A stretch of DNA of 64,000 bases, from NCBI GenBank assembly GCA_016709025.1, contig JADJEQ010000015.1, positions 131,966-195,965 on the forward strand. The letters run 5' to 3'. Under the pieces are notes generated by a model, which saw nothing but the letters and a program-made list of their open reading frames with translations, ran no database searches and was not told the DNA's origin. A program made the position numbers and the translations under genes. Shown here in pieces: positions 18,731 to 31,400 of this stretch. The first letter of the stretch is position 1; each line of letters begins with the position of its first letter. The DNA comes from Bacteroidales bacterium (GTDB taxonomy: Bacteria; Bacteroidota; Bacteroidia; Bacteroidales; Lentimicrobiaceae).

Positions 18731-21577
18731 TTGTCTCAATTGAATTTCTCCGAAGGTCAAAAAATCACAGCCCGTGGCGAAGATTTTTTAATATCAAAAG
18801 TCGATACCAATTTCGATGGTTCATTTCTGTTACATGCACAGGGAATCAGTGAGTTGGTGAAGGGGAAGTCCTTTGTTTTTGACTGTTCGATCGATACCGG
18901 TATTTCCACTGTCGATCCGGCCCTCACCAGGCTTATTCCCGATATAGACAGCGGCTACCGCAAAACAAAACTGTTTATCGAAACCCAGATCAGGAACTCA
19001 TCCATCTATTCCGACAAGATTACCATCGCTCCAAAAGCTGCTTTCAATATGGCTGAGTACCAGTTAACCCCAACGTTGAAAGCATTGAAACTTGCCCGTC
19101 CCCGTATCCTTATTGCGGATGGTGTTGGTTTGGGTAAGACAATTGAGGTGGGTATTTTTATTGCGGAATTGATGAAGCGGGGAAAAGGCAAACGCATCAT
19201 GGTGCTTGCCTTGAAATCTATTTTGGCTCAGTTCCAGCAGGAGATGTGGAACCGCTTTGCGATTCCTTTGGTTCGGTTGGATAGCGAAGGTATTTCACGT
19301 ATCAAAACAAAATTGCCTGCCAACAAGAATCCTTTCGAGTATTACGATAAGACCATCATTTCAATTGATACCCTAAAGAATAATGCTAAATTCAGGCATT
19401 ACATTGAAAAATCGCATTGGGATATCATTGTAATAGATGAATGTCATACCGTTGCCAATATCGACAGCCAGCGTGGAGATCTTGCTCAGTTCCTTTCACA
19501 GCAATGTGATGCGCTGGTGCTCACTTCGGCTACTCCTCATAATGGCAGGAAGGAGTCCTTCGCTAACATCATCCGGATGATTGAACCTACTGCCATTCCC
19601 CGCAGTGGTGAGTATGGCAAAGCTGACATTGAAGAATATTATGTCAGCAGGTTCAAAAATGATATAGAAGATTCTGCTGTCCGGGCAAATTTTCAGGACA
19701 GGGAAATTGTAAGGATAAGTACTGACCTGACCGATGATGAAATTGATTTTCTGAAGTTTCAGCAAAATCTGAAATTTAATGCCCTGGATGGCATCCGGAA
19801 AGGAAAGAACAAAAATGATTTTCTCTTTTCAATCGGCATTTTCAAGGCTTTTCTTTCTTCTCCCCAGGCTGCGTTGGTAAGTATCAATCACCGGATCGAA
19901 AAAGTGACTGCGGCCACATCAGATTCTGATGATCTTGAAGATAATTTAGCTGTCCTCAATGAATTGAAATCAAAGCTGGAAAACATTCTGGAAAGAAATC
20001 GGACAGCAAGTATCGTAAATTAAGGGAAACCCTGTTTAATTGGGCTGGTCTGGCCGTAAACAAGATGACCTATGTTATTTCGCGGGAAAGGATTGATACC
20101 ATAGAGTATTTTAAGGAAAACCTAAAACAGGACTTCAACTTGCCTGATGACGGCTATTGCTTTCTTTCATGGCAGCCTTTCTGATGTAGATCAGCAGGAA
20201 ATGATTGATGATTTTGGTAAACGGACAGCAGTTCGGATTTTTATCTGCTCCGATGCAGCTTCCCAGGGCGTCAACCTGCACTTCTTCTGCAACCGGATGT
20301 TCAATTATGATATTCCCTGGTCGTTGATTACCCTCGAACAGCGCAATGGCCGCATCGACCGGTATGGCCAGAAAAGAACGCCATACATCCATTATCTTGT
20401 TGCGGAATCGGATATTGAAGGGCTCAATACCGACTTGCGAATCATTAAGAAACTTACAATCAAAGAAGAGGAAGTTCATAAATCGCGGCGATGCCGGTTC
20501 AGTCATGCAATTGTATAACTCAAACAAGGAAGAGCGATTGGTTGAAAAGGCATTTATGAAGCAGGATGAAGATTTTCTCGATAAGCTTCAGCCGGATGAT
20601 GAGTTTGACTTCTCCGTTATTTTTGGCAACGAATCTGATAATACGGAATCTGTCATCACAGATCAACCGCTTGAACAACCGCTTTCGATTTATTCGCACG
20701 ATGACCTCTTTTTCAGGGATCTTTTTGAACAATTAGTCAGCTCAGGCCAGATATCCGGAAACGATATAAAAGTAAATGACCCTGGTTACATCGAATTGGT
20801 GAATACTCCTGAATTGAACGAAGTATTATTCGATCTTCCTCAGGAAGCCATGCCCAAACTAAGAGATATCTTTCGCCTGACAACTGATAAAGAACTGGTT
20901 CAAAGCGATTGAAGATGCAAGAAAACTTAAAGGCGATTGGGCAAAGTTCCAGGTGTTAAGCGAGCTGCATCCCGCTATCCGGTATTACATGACCAAACTC
21001 GAAGGCAGTGTAGATAAAGATGTTGCGCTTGCTGCCCGCTGCAACATTTTCCCGTTGCAACTGCCTGGTACATCATGCATGGACAGGTATCCAATAACCT
21101 GGGCCAACCGGTAATCTCCGATTTCTTTGTTATCGCTGTGAACTGGGATGGCAGCCTGGCTAGAAGCCCTTCCTGTTCAACGAGTTTGTGGATAAATTCA
21201 GGTTATCGGAAACTATTTATACGGAACTTATTCAATGAATCATTCCCACCTGCAAAACATACTTCCGATGTAATTGATCGGGCACAAGGTTGTATATATC
21301 AACCCCACCAGGATGAAGTTACAAAGCAAAATGTCTCAAAAACTAACCAATTACCAGACTCATCTCTCAAACTGGGAAGCAGGCGCATTCCAACAACTTG
21401 CACTTGAGTTCGAAGGCATGGGAGAATCGGTTTTTCTGAAAACAAAAAAGACAATACAGCCAAAGAGATCAAAACATCCTGAATACTTCGGGCCGGTTTT
21501 ACAAGGACCTCACATCACTTCAGAATGAAGCCTTCCTGAAAGTATTGGCTGTTTTCTATAATCCTCCTGCAAAATGA
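18731..21577 (+). CDS. SNF2-family helicase, DISARM DrmD-like
   Basis: SF2 helicase/translocase of about 950 codons. The N-terminal half is intact: Walker A ADGVGLGKTIE at 130-139, motif II VIDECHT near 236, motif III LTSATPHNG. The second RecA domain follows after a frame break at about 20023, with FICSDAASQGVNL and LEQRNGRIDRYGQK (motifs V and VI). Later breaks are near 20510, 20910, 21080 and 21280-21450. A TTG at 18731 is the apparent start because no ATG precedes the conserved N-terminus. The stop TGA at 21575 overlaps the ATG of the methylase (ATGA), so the pair is translationally coupled. Pairing of an SNF2 helicase with a large N6-adenine methylase recalls class 1 DISARM (drmD-drmMI). 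Confidence 0.82.
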
Positions 21578-24500
21578 TCCGTTTTATAGATAATGTCGGC
21601 GACTACTTTTCTACCACTTATTTCGATGAGGATTTCCCTACGAAAGTGCTGGACAAAACCGGTTATGCACGTGATCAGGTAGGGGAATTCAACAAACGGA
21701 TTTCACCATTAAGCGCTGCTTATTTTAAGTTTAAACAACTTATCATTGAAGGTGGTCTGCGGACAAGAGATAAGAAATTTTCGAAACATAATTTCAATAC
21801 CTTACTACTAGAAACTTGGTTACGAAAATGCTGAAATAAGCTATGAACGGCTTTTTCATTTTAATGAAAACGAAGCACTCCCAATAAGGCATATTTTTTA
21901 CAGGGGCGAAAATGTTCAGCTTATGGTTATGGAAATGCAGCCCATGATCAGGGAAGGAGAAAAAGATCCTGACAGCCTTTTGAACAATGCTACAATATCG
22001 AAACGAAGAAATTCAAAGTGAAGCACAACGTTATCACCGCAAACAATGGGAATGGGTATTTACGGTTCCTGAAGGAGTAAAAATATCGCCAAGCAAAATC
22101 AACGAGGCTGTATCTGCTTTGTTTCTCTTAAAGCACGACCGCCCAAAATATATTTTACTGCTTGCCGGGAATATCATTTTCCTGCTGGAACAGGATAAAT
22201 GGGACCGGGGCAGTTACCTGAAGTTTGACCTCGAAGAGCTCTTTACCGAACACCAGGCTTCTCCTTCGCGAAACTTCTATGCCCTGTTTTATTTCCTGCT
22301 CTCGAAGGAATCACTATGCACCAGAGCAATATGGTGCTGCTCGATCAGCTGGATGAAGACAGCCACAAAAGTGCATATGAGGTTACGAAAGACCTGAAAG
22401 AAGGCATTATCCATGCGGTTGAAGCGCTAGCCAATGAGGCATTGTATTATAAAAAGCAGGTTTCCGGGGAAGATTTCGACGAAACCGACGACAGCTTCGA
22501 GCAGGAAATGAAGGATGACTGCCTTACCCTCATTTACCGCCTGCTTTTCATCTTTTATGCTGAGTCGCGAAATGAGTTGGACATTCTTCCAACCAACGAC
22601 CCTGCTTATCTCAAAGGCTATTCACTCGAAATGCTGCGCGACCTGGAGCAGGTTCCCATGTATTCAGACAGCAGCCGCAATGGTTATTTCTTCCACGATT
22701 CTCTTTTCTCACTTTTTCATTTACTTGGTTCTGGCTATAGGGAAAATGAAAATGGTAACAATAAAAGTTTTCGGGTCCGGTCTATTGACTCTCCGCACTT
22801 CGATGATACACGGCTGCATCATATTCAGGGTGTTAAATTCCGCAATTTCGTTTGGCAGGAAATTATCCGTCGCTTTTCGCTTTCCAGGGCAACGGGGCCG
22901 CAGCCGCGGTCGTATCTCCTATGCCAACCTTGGAATCAATCAATTGGGAAGTGTGTATGAAAGTCTGCTGGCTTACCGCGGATTTTATGCTGAGCAGGAT
23001 TATATTGAGGTTCACAAAGCCGGAAAACCCGAAGAAGGTACCTACCTGGTTCCGCGTTCGCGCCGGGATGATTTCAGGGATGATGAGGTATTGAGGGATC
23101 AACAGGGCGAAGTTCTGATCCTGAAAAAAGGTGCTTTTGTTTATCGTCTTTCAGGCCGTGACCGTCAGAAATCAGCCTCATACTATACCCCTGAGGTCCT
23201 TACCCGCTGCACTGTTAAATATACACTAAAACCAATTCTCGAACGGCTCGATAACAAAGAAATTGAAGCCCTGGAACTGCTTAATCTCAAGCTTCTTGAA
23301 CCAGCCATGGGGCAGCGGCTTTTCATAATGAAATGATTAACCAGCTGGCTGAGGCTTATCTAACCTACAGGCAGGATGAGCTGAACCAGCGTATTGCGCC
23401 TAACAAATACCGCGAAGAACTCAGAAGGTAAAAGCCTACATTGCCACGCACAATGTTTATGGTGTTGACATCAATCCAACTGCTATCGAATTGGGCAAAC
23501 TCTCCTTATGGCTCAATGTGATCCATAAAGATATGGAAACCCCTTTCTTCAGCAACCGTCTTGGTGTGGGAAATGCGGTAGTGGGGGCCTGGCTGAAAGC
23601 TTACCCGGCAAATGCCATCCTGGCTGAACTTGATAGTTCCGGAACACAACTGAAACGCCAGTTGACCAAAGAATGAGGGAAACACTCGATAAAACTTGAA
23701 ATCGGAAAGAAAGGAATTACCCGGAAAGAAACCGAGGTATATCATTTCCTGTTGCCCGATAAAAACATGCTGGCTTCCGCAGGAATTGACCTGTTAAAAT
23801 CAGAACATCCTGCAGAAAACACCAAGATCCGCGAATGGAAGCGGGAATGGATAAAGCCCATCTTCACCTCTGACTTGAAATGCTGCAAAGCATCTCTGCA
23901 ATCATTGATGGACTGCTTAAAGAGTATTACCAGTTTCAGAGCCATATCAACCGGCAGACCCATACCCGGTTGCAGGTATTCGGGGTGCCTGTTGAAGGTG
24001 TGCAGACTGAGTTAAAGACCTACCATGAAAAGGAAGAGCTTGCCGATTATCGTAATAGGCACAATGCTCCTTATTTTAAGCTGAAGATGGTAATGGATTA
24101 CTGGTGTGCTCTTTGGTTCTGGGATATGCGACAGGCAGGAGAATTGCCAACCCGGCAGCAATACTGGCAGGATATTGCGGGTATCCTTGACCTCGATCTG
24201 GCCAAAGCGACTGCTGAAGTCAGGCTTTCCAGAAAAACCAATGAATTAAGCACAGATAAAGGCATTCAGTTAAATATGTTTGCCTCGGTAACTGTTCAGC
24301 TTTCCCTGAAACCGGAATCGGAAGTTCCAACTGCTGAAAGTTTACCAGAAATACAGGCAGAAGAAATTATTGAGAAGGATACTCCTCCAGAACCTGAAGA
24401 AATTCCTTCAACTGAAGCGGATAGCACAAATTTCATCAGTGAGGCATTTGTGCGTTATTCGGCCCACCGCGATTTCTTTGATCAAAACCAACGCATACCC

Positions 24501-26507
24501 ATTGTACAGGAATTGGCGCTCAAATACCGATTCTTCCATTTTCAGTTGGAATTCCTGGATGTATTTTGGGAAAGAGGTGGGTTTGATTTGATTGCTGGAA
24601 ATCCGCCTTGGTTGAAAATTACATTTGAAGAGAGTGGTATTATCTGAGAAGTTTCGGAGGTGGCAATAAGAAAAGAATCAAGCTCCCAAGGGTAAGGGCA
24701 ATGCAAGCTGATTTTTTTGCTGACCAATTTTGAAACGATGTATTTGGATGAAATGTTAGAAGTCGAATGTGCATCAATATTTTTAAATGCAAGACAAAAC
24801 TATCCGCTTTTGGTCCGGTCAACAGACCAACCTCTACAAATGTGTTTTGGAAAATGGTTTTAGTTTATTAGGGAAACGTGGCTTTATGGGTTTACTCCAT
24901 CCTGAAGGAGTTTATGAAGACCCTAATGGGCAACTACTTCGAAGTGAAATTTATCCAAGGTTAAAATATCATTTTCAATATACAAATGAATTTTCGCTTT
25001 TCGCAGAAGTCCATCATAATACCATTTATGGCACTCAAGTTTATTCCTGGAAAAAACAGATGCCTCATTCTATTCATTTCAAACCTTTACCACCCTTCAA
25101 CTATCGATGCATCATTTATTCTTAATCAAAAAAGGAGTAACTGGAGGTATTAAAGTCAAAGATGAAAGTACTGGCAATTTTGTTTGGAACATCAAACCAC
25201 ATTCTGATCGGTAGTTCACTTTACTACAAGAGAATTAAAAGTATTAGCAATGACTTTTGAAAATTCAGAAGAGTGGGAACAGCTAGACTCGTCTCCATTC
25301 ATTCTAATTCTATTATAAGTGTTTTAAAAATTGAGTGAATTTAACACCTCAGTTCAAGACGTTGAATCAAAAATTACAGAAGGCTGGCACGAAACCAATG
25401 ATGTTAATGGTGGCATAATTAGTCGATGTACCAATACCTAATTGTTGAGCAATATGAAATGATATATAGTGGTCCGCATTTTTTGTTTCAAATCCCTGTA
25501 CAAAACGCCAACTCAAGTTTGTGTCCTTAATTCAGATTATGATATTATTGACCACAATTGTATTAATGATGATTTTGTTGCCCACAAAACTATATTCAGA
25601 CTATGAATTCACATGTTTTCCTAGTTTAATCAAAGGATTTAAAACAGGAAAAAAGATGAACTTTGGGAATGAAATTTATGATAGATGGATCGATTATTAT
25701 AAACTTGGTTTTAGAAAGATGATTGGAAGTGCATCTGAAAGGACTCTTTCAGGTGCCATTCTAATTCCAAATACAACACATATTTTTGGAGCAATATCTA
25801 TTACTTTTAGAAAAGCAGCTTTATTAATGGAATTGACAGGAATCACTTCCTCTATAATAATGGACTTTTTTCTTAAAACTATTGCTACACAAAATCTTAC
25901 AGATAGTCGTCTAAAAGCATTCCCTTTAGGAATTGATAATAGATATAAATCTAAACTTTTCAATCGAACACTTCAACTTAACTGCCTAAACAAATACTAT
26001 GCTCCACTTTGGGAAGAAATCTTTAATACGGAATTTGCTTTGGATCAATGGAGTAAAAGCTGATGCAAGACTAAAGCAATTTAGCACTTTGACATCTGAA
26101 TGGCAGTGGAGTTCTCCTTTGCGCAACTGGTTCGAACGTAGGCAGGCATTGGTAGAGATTGATGTAATTACAGCCATGGCATTGGGTTTAACATTAGATG
26201 AGTTAATATTGATTTATAATGTCCAGTTCCCTGTACTTCAACAGAATGAAGATGATACCTGGTACGATACCAAAGGGAATATTGTGTTTACTTTTTACAA
26301 AGGCCTTTACAGGGGTTGGTGTAGATAGATCGGCATGGGAACAAATACGTAACCATACCTCCGGCCAAACTCTTCGAACACACCATAACTAAAAGTGAAT
26401 TGTACCAGGGCAAAAAAATAAGTTACCATGCACCATTTGATAAGTGTGATAGGGTTGAGGATTATAGGGTGGCATGGGAGTATTTTGAGAAGGTATTTAA
26501 AAGTTAA
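21574..26507 (+). CDS. Large Eco57I/PglX-like N6-adenine DNA methyltransferase (frame broken)
   Basis: SAM-dependent DNA methylase of roughly 1640 codons, DrmMI/PglX-like. Family landmarks: an N-terminal helical region (DDCLTLIYRLLFIFYAESR), the linker GSVYESLLAYRG, the pre-methylase SASYYTPEVLTRCTVKY, motif I LLEPAMG (the following GSGAF is in the next frame), VYGVDINPTAIELGKLSLWL, and the catalytic NPPW in AGNPPWLKITF at about 24600. The C-terminal 1.8 kb is a target-recognition region. More than ten frame breaks occur. From 24.65 to about 26.05 kb the sequence is markedly more AT-rich than the rest of the gene. It would modify host DNA or act as part of the restriction complex. ATG at 21574 overlaps the helicase stop. 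Confidence 0.82.
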
Positions 26508-26532
26508 GTTTAACAGTAACTGAAATGCAAAA

Positions 26533-27388
26533 ATGGGAAACCTGACCTATAGAATATCTATACCGACTGACAATGGTTTTCTTGGTAGGCAATGCAAAAA
26601 GTGTGATAAATATTTCAAGATAGATGCCGATCAGATTAAAGATAATTTGCATTGCCCTTACTGCGGTGAGTTGCAGGCATGGAATGATATGCTCACCAAA
26701 GAACAGAAAGTGAGATCGATAGCATTGCTTTTCAGGTTGGGAAAAGATACATATCGAAGATGAATTGGATAGAGCGTTTGGAAAAATGGCTCGTGGCAAT
26801 AAATTTACAACTCTACAACAGTAAAAAAACTCAAATACAGAAGATCTGGAACCATCTGGAAAAGAAGTGGATTCTCAGATTGAATGTCCATCATGCCATA
26901 CTAATTTTCAAGTATATGGAACTTTTGATATTGCCCGGGTTGCAGGAAGACAACACAATGATATATGAAGCAAATCTCCAGATTATTTTAAATGAAGTCC
27001 GAAATTCAAACAATCCTCAAAGGGCATTGAGGCACGCGTATGGTGATCTGGTAACGACATTTGAGCTTATTGTAAAAAAGGTTTCCGAAAAAATATAATC
27101 TAGGGCCAATTTTCAGAATCAAGAAATACAAAGGACTTCTTAAAAAAATTCGATGTTGACACTTTATGAAGGCATTGAAAATTCAGAGAAGCTAACAATA
27201 AACGAATCTATGAAAAGAGACGCTTATGAACACGGGTCAGGTGAAATAACAAAAGTTATGTTAAGAATTTACCTGAAGATTCGAAACTAATCGGGCAGAT
27301 AGCAGAGCTAAGTCAAGCTGAATTCCTTTTAGGAGTCTCCATAATTAAGAAAATCATTAAAAATATAAGAGAGAAATACAGCAGCTAA
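26533..27388 (+). CDS. Zinc-ribbon protein with helical C-terminus, unknown function
   Basis: About 285 codons. The first zinc ribbon has CKKC (about residues 21-24) and CPYC; a second, in another frame, has CPSC. A helical segment then contains NPQRALRHAYGDLVTTFE, and the tail reads MKRDAYEHGSGEITK, NLPEDSKLIGQIAELSQAEFLLG. The tail has the look of a HEPN-like helical bundle, but I could not assign it. Breaks lie near 26750, 26825, 26955 and 27110-27260. It follows the methylase stop by 25 bases on the same strand, so it is probably part of that operon. Confidence 0.55.
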
Positions 27389-27487
27389 TGATCATCTTTA
27401 CCTATAAGGAGTTGAGGTTTGTATTGTAACAAAATTTTGCAATTTTGAGAAGATATTTAGTGTTACTTTTCTTTAAAATCTATAGCT

Positions 27488-28295
27488 ATGTCAAAAACAT
27501 TGATTGAACAAGTTTTGAGGCAGGTAATTATTAATGAGCATCTTCATGAAAATACTTTGCGTCATGGTCAGGTTAATCAGAGAGAAAACATTCACGGTGC
27601 CTATGGCTCCACTATTCCTAATTGTTTTGTCAAGTAAAACCTACAATTTATTTCTTAGAAGGAAGAATATTGATATTGTTTGTTTTCAGATACCACCTGG
27701 TAATGGAATTAAGCCAATAATAAAGGATGCAAGAGATTCAAATATTAAAGCAGCTTTGGAAGCTAAGCACTATAGTCCACACCAAGAGTGGCACATTAAA
27801 GAACGTATCTTAATTACAGCCTTGGTGGTCCAATAAGAGATCTGCTTAAATTAATTGATTGTGGCTTTGCTAAGTTTTATATCCTTCAACTTCAAACAGA
27901 AATAGCTGACTTTACTATCCATCCTCATTTTACTTATGACAATCTGTTGCTTGATTTCCCATTTTAACTGGTTAGGAATAACAGAGCCTGCAGCCGGGGC
28001 TAAATATCAAAGGATATCTGCACAGCATAGAATATCAGAACTGGAAGCTGAATCAAGACTTAAATTAGATTCAAACCTTATTTACGGAAATATGCCTGGC
28101 CTTGTTGCCGATCCAATTGCCGACATCGAAGTTAAAATTCACTATTTGATTGGCGGCCCTTTTCATCGTGCACCTCGTTCCACGGTTGAGAGATCAAGGT
28201 TACGACCGGATCATCATTCCTGCGAAGAACAGGCAGTTGGAGAAGGCAGGGTTTTAACAACGGATGTTCAGATTGAGTCGGATCCGGGCAGTTAA
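27488..28295 (+). CDS. Unknown protein, possible PD-(D/E)xK-type nuclease
   Basis: About 269 codons in pieces: the N-terminus MSKTLIEQVLRQVIINEHL, then KNIDIVCFQIPPGNGIKP, ALEAKHYSPHQEWHIKERI, IRDLLKLIDCGFAKFYILQLQ and SELEAESRLKLDSNL. The ID-V strand followed by E-A-K resembles a PD-(D/E)xK active site, but the evidence is thin. Breaks are near 27630, 27830, 27965 and 28160. It lies 99 bases after the zinc-ribbon gene and 108 bases before the giant ATPase. The family is not recognised. Confidence 0.4.
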
Positions 28296-28403
28296 TCGTA
28301 TAACTTCGCGTAATTTTGAATAGGGTTATTTTATTAAATCAAAGAAATGAAGATTTGAAAGATTGCTTGAAAATAATAATTAAACTGGATAATTTATACG
28401 GCC

Positions 28404-31400
28404 ATGAAAAAACGATTTTCAATTATTACTTACCACATTGATAGTAACACGATAAAACCGTTTATAAACGAATGTTTATGCTTTGATGAAAACAACTTCA
28501 AAGAAATTAGGAAACAGCTCCCAAAAGAGTTAAAGATAGCAGGATTTACTTCTGTAAGAAAAGTGCCGTTTCAAAGCTGCAGCAGGCTTACTACTGAAAT
28601 ACTAAAAATCAAATTTCATATTGAACCAACGGTAGCAAAATTACTCCTTAAAAGTTGGTATTCAAAGCATATTGCTGCAATTGAGATTATAAAGGCAGTA
28701 CTCATTTCTCTCGGATATAAAATTAGCGAGCCTGATTTTAATAGCAATAGGATTGAAATTCAACAGCTTAAAGTTGAGGATATTTATTCAACCGAAGGCT
28801 TGGCTTACTTCAGACCTAATGGGCATCAAATAGCAGGCTTAAATGATGAAGAATCAACAATTGCCGCATCCCTTCTTGGCTGGGTTGTAATTGATAGCCC
28901 GAAGTGAAGATGAAGAAGAAACAGAGGATCTTGAACAGAACCCGGAAGAAAATTTCAATTCAGTTGCACAAGGAACTGTCAGAAAGCAATGAGTAAAAGA
29001 GGTTGAAAATAAAGAATTATCAATTAATGATAAAGAGCCTGTAAAATTGAAAGAAGCAGTTGATGATACCAGAGGTGAAGAATTATTCAATGAAATAGAG
29101 GATATCTTTAAAAAACATAGTGCAGTTTTCTCAGATATTTCATCAATCATATCCAATGGCTATATTCCCTGGATAGAGGTTATTAAAAAGCATATTGATT
29201 TCCTCGAGATGAGTTTAAAACATGTTGCCCTTTCTTTAGGGATAGAAAGCCACATAAGAGTTGATTCAGTTCCCCAGTTGAGGGACCTTTACAATAATTT
29301 AGTATTACGAAATGTTGAAATTCAAAAAGAAAAGAGATTATTCACTTCCTTATAGAACAGATAAAATCAATAAGAAACAGGAAATCAGTCACAACACCAT
29401 ACCTTGAAAAACTAAGAACGATTTCAAATGAATATAATGACCAACTTGAATTTCCTGAAATTAGAACACAAGACTGGTATATTGAAATGGTTTCTAACAA
29501 ACATTATTTCAATCTTTTGGTAAAGATAATTGAACTTAGAAATGCTGAAGATCCCAATGAAGATATTCTGGATGGGTTGCTGGAAGGGCTAAAATTCAGT
29601 TCATTCAGAATAAATTGGATTTCTATGACCAATTGTCAACACAGATAAATCGGGGGAATTTATATATAGATAATGAAGTTCTCAATTTAACATCGACAGG
29701 AATTGAAAAAATTGAGGTTCTCGAAAATGAAAAGGGAACGGATATTTCTACAACAATTAATTCGGAAGAACAATCTGTTCCGGAACAGGAAATAATGCCG
29801 GGGATTGAGAATGTTATCGCCCCCCCCTCTCAAATAAGCAGAATATCGCCAGTTGATTTCTCATTCCAGATAGCGGATAAGTCTTTAAAAGAGGCTGATA
29901 AAATTGTTACACTGCAGGATAGTTCAGTCCATGCCATTGATGAGGTGTCTCCGGATGAAGCTAGAGTATTAAAGGATGTAAATAGAGATATTTCAGAAGA
30001 GGATAGAGCCATTTTAAACCTTTTATTAAAAAATGAGCCTGAGCTGGCATATCATCTGGCACTATGTTATGAAAAGCTAAAGAAAGCATTGTTATTACCT
30101 TCCTACCTTCTTCAAAACCTTTCACTTTCACTTCATGTCAGAACAATAACCGGACCTGTCGCGCAGGCAATAGAGCCCAATTATCTTAAATACAATTTTG
30201 TATTTGAGAAATCAGACAAAGGCCATTTCATCAATCAGATGGTTTTTGCAACCATTTTGCGGCCGTGTTTTTTTGCATACGATTCCAGCAGTTCAGGAAT
30301 TTTGCTCAACGATCTATATGCAGGCAAGCAGGGTGAATTTTCTGAAATTAAGAAATTGATCAGTGAGTTCATGAGCCAGAATAGCGGAATGTTAAGCTAT
30401 GAAAGGATAAGACAATTGAATGGTCAAGCCCGGTTAAATGTTAACAGAGAAAAGTATATTGTAAAAATTAGTGATTGGTTGGAACACTCTCAATCAGATC
30501 GTTACAGAAATAAAGCTAAATATCCCACACTTTGGCTTTCAATAATTGGGTAAAGGATGGGTGGATTTACACAACTTAACGATTTTAAGAAAGAACAAAG
30601 GGTTCTTTATTAAGAAAACTATTGTTTGAAGATCTGGAAGATTCAGCGTGGCAGAAGAAGTATCAAAAGAGTTGAAAGCGACTGCAATTAATCAGAGAGC
30701 GCACTTGACAATTCAGAGGCTTTCCGCTGGTTTGAAAATAACATTGATAGCCTGAAAACATTATTGGAAGAAGGTCTCTCTTACTTTGAAGACGAAACTG
30801 AGAAATATATACAGCATGATGAAAATGTTACTGGCAATTTCATCAGAAAAATACTTGATGAATTTGAAAGAATAAAAAATACAATGAATTCATCTATCCT
30901 GGATAGTTTTCTTGATCAGATTTCTGATAAATACATTGGCATAGCTATACAGAATGTTGAAAAAAATGCTTACTGGCCAAGGTTATGAAACTGAACAAAC
31001 ACCCATTTTTAAAATTGTCGATGCTGCATTACTGAAACTGCCGTATTATGATAGTGATATCAATTGGGGACCAAGAGCTTACAATGAAACTCTTGCTCAA
31101 ACAATACAACTTTATTTAAATAGTCCTAAAAGGAGTTATGAACAAATCGCTTTGGAACACTTAAAGTCTGGAAATCTTGAGTCATTCAATCGCATGATTT
31201 CTGCAGGCGTTATTAACGAAGACTCTTTTAGCACCTCAATAGATACTAGTGAACTGTTGATAAACTCAAGTTTGAATTGATAAAAGCCAGAACTGAAATT
31301 GGCGGGGCTATGCATTAGGGAGTTATGTTCTTAATGGTCAAAGGGATTCTCTTTTTCTGCTATAGTTGAAGTTGAAGAAAAATAAAAACACAAACGATGG

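Noticed and set aside
28291..28312. loxP-like word ATAACTTCG
   Set aside because: Only part of one arm matches and there is no inverted partner; chance.
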